Assembly: GCA_030626085.1 (NCBI GenBank)
Contig: DAOUPQ010000125.1
Coordinates: 1 to 5,593, forward strand
Direction of reading: 5' to 3'
Origin: Flavobacteriia bacterium
GTDB lineage: Bacteria; Bacteroidota; Bacteroidia; Flavobacteriales; Flavobacteriaceae
DNA: 5,593 bases
Shown one piece after another: positions 5,586 through 5,593 of this stretch (positions are counted from its first letter, which is position 1; every line of letters starts with the position of its first letter). A program made the translations under genes and the position numbers. Below the pieces are notes generated by a model. The model ran no database searches, was not told where the DNA came from, and saw nothing but the letters and a program-made list of their open reading frames with translations.

Positions 5586-5593
5586 TGCAAGAA
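5585..5593 (+). CDS. Start of next operon gene, probably antiporter subunit C (partial)
   Basis: Only ATG CAA GAA (Met-Gln-Glu) is visible before the window ends. The ATG shares its A with the preceding TAA stop, the tight coupling seen across the whole operon. From gene order in Mrp and Mbh clusters the product should be MrpC (NuoK-like), but three codons cannot show this. Confidence 0.5.

Overview
The window is AT-rich (roughly 30% GC by eye) and looks like chromosomal DNA of a Bacteroidota member, most likely a flavobacterium. Three points support this. Promoter-like TAnnTTTG boxes (the Bacteroidota -7 element) sit 16-26 nt ahead of start codons, and clear Shine-Dalgarno sequences are lacking. 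There are tandem TlpA-type thioredoxin proteins of the kind common in that phylum. The lipoprotein start also resembles the surface-export signals described in Flavobacteriaceae. No mobile element, tRNA, rRNA or CRISPR array is visible.

Layout. (1) 3-608: the 3' part of a TlpA-like thiol-disulfide oxidoreductase gene whose start lies left of the window, closed by a strong hairpin terminator (633-668). (2) 764-1786: a complete paralogue, a predicted lipoprotein with an N-terminal beta-rich domain, a helical linker and a C-terminal thioredoxin domain (WCAPC). It has its own promoter box and its own terminator (1804-1838). (3) 1904-2365: a stand-alone NifX/NafY-type (Nitro_FeMo-Co) domain protein with a striking His/Cys-rich tail. 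(4) 2416-3177, minus strand: a PhnP-like metallo-beta-lactamase-fold hydrolase, convergent with (3). (5) 3178-3433: a divergent intergenic region with promoter boxes in both directions, two inverted repeats and DnaA-box-like 9-mers. (6) 3434 to the right edge: a tightly packed plus-strand operon for an Mrp/Mnh-type multisubunit cation/proton antiporter, in the order E, F, G, MbhD-like, MbhE-MrpB fusion, and the first three codons of the next gene (expected to be mrpC).

The antiporter operon is the main coherent system. Its gene order (E-F-G-MbhD-MbhE/B-C) follows the antiporter module of archaeal membrane-bound hydrogenase (mbhA-G) rather than the classical Bacillus mrpABCDEFG order. The C-terminal part of MrpA is present as separate pieces, one of them fused to MrpB. 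No ND5-like MrpA core or MrpD is inside the window; these would be expected to the right. The two thioredoxin proteins would act in the cell envelope as thiol reductants or oxidants. I see no functional link between the left half and the antiporter operon. I find no convincing undescribed system; the points most worth a second look are the MbhE-MrpB fusion and gene order, the palindrome in the operon promoter, the DnaA-box cluster and the His/Cys tail.
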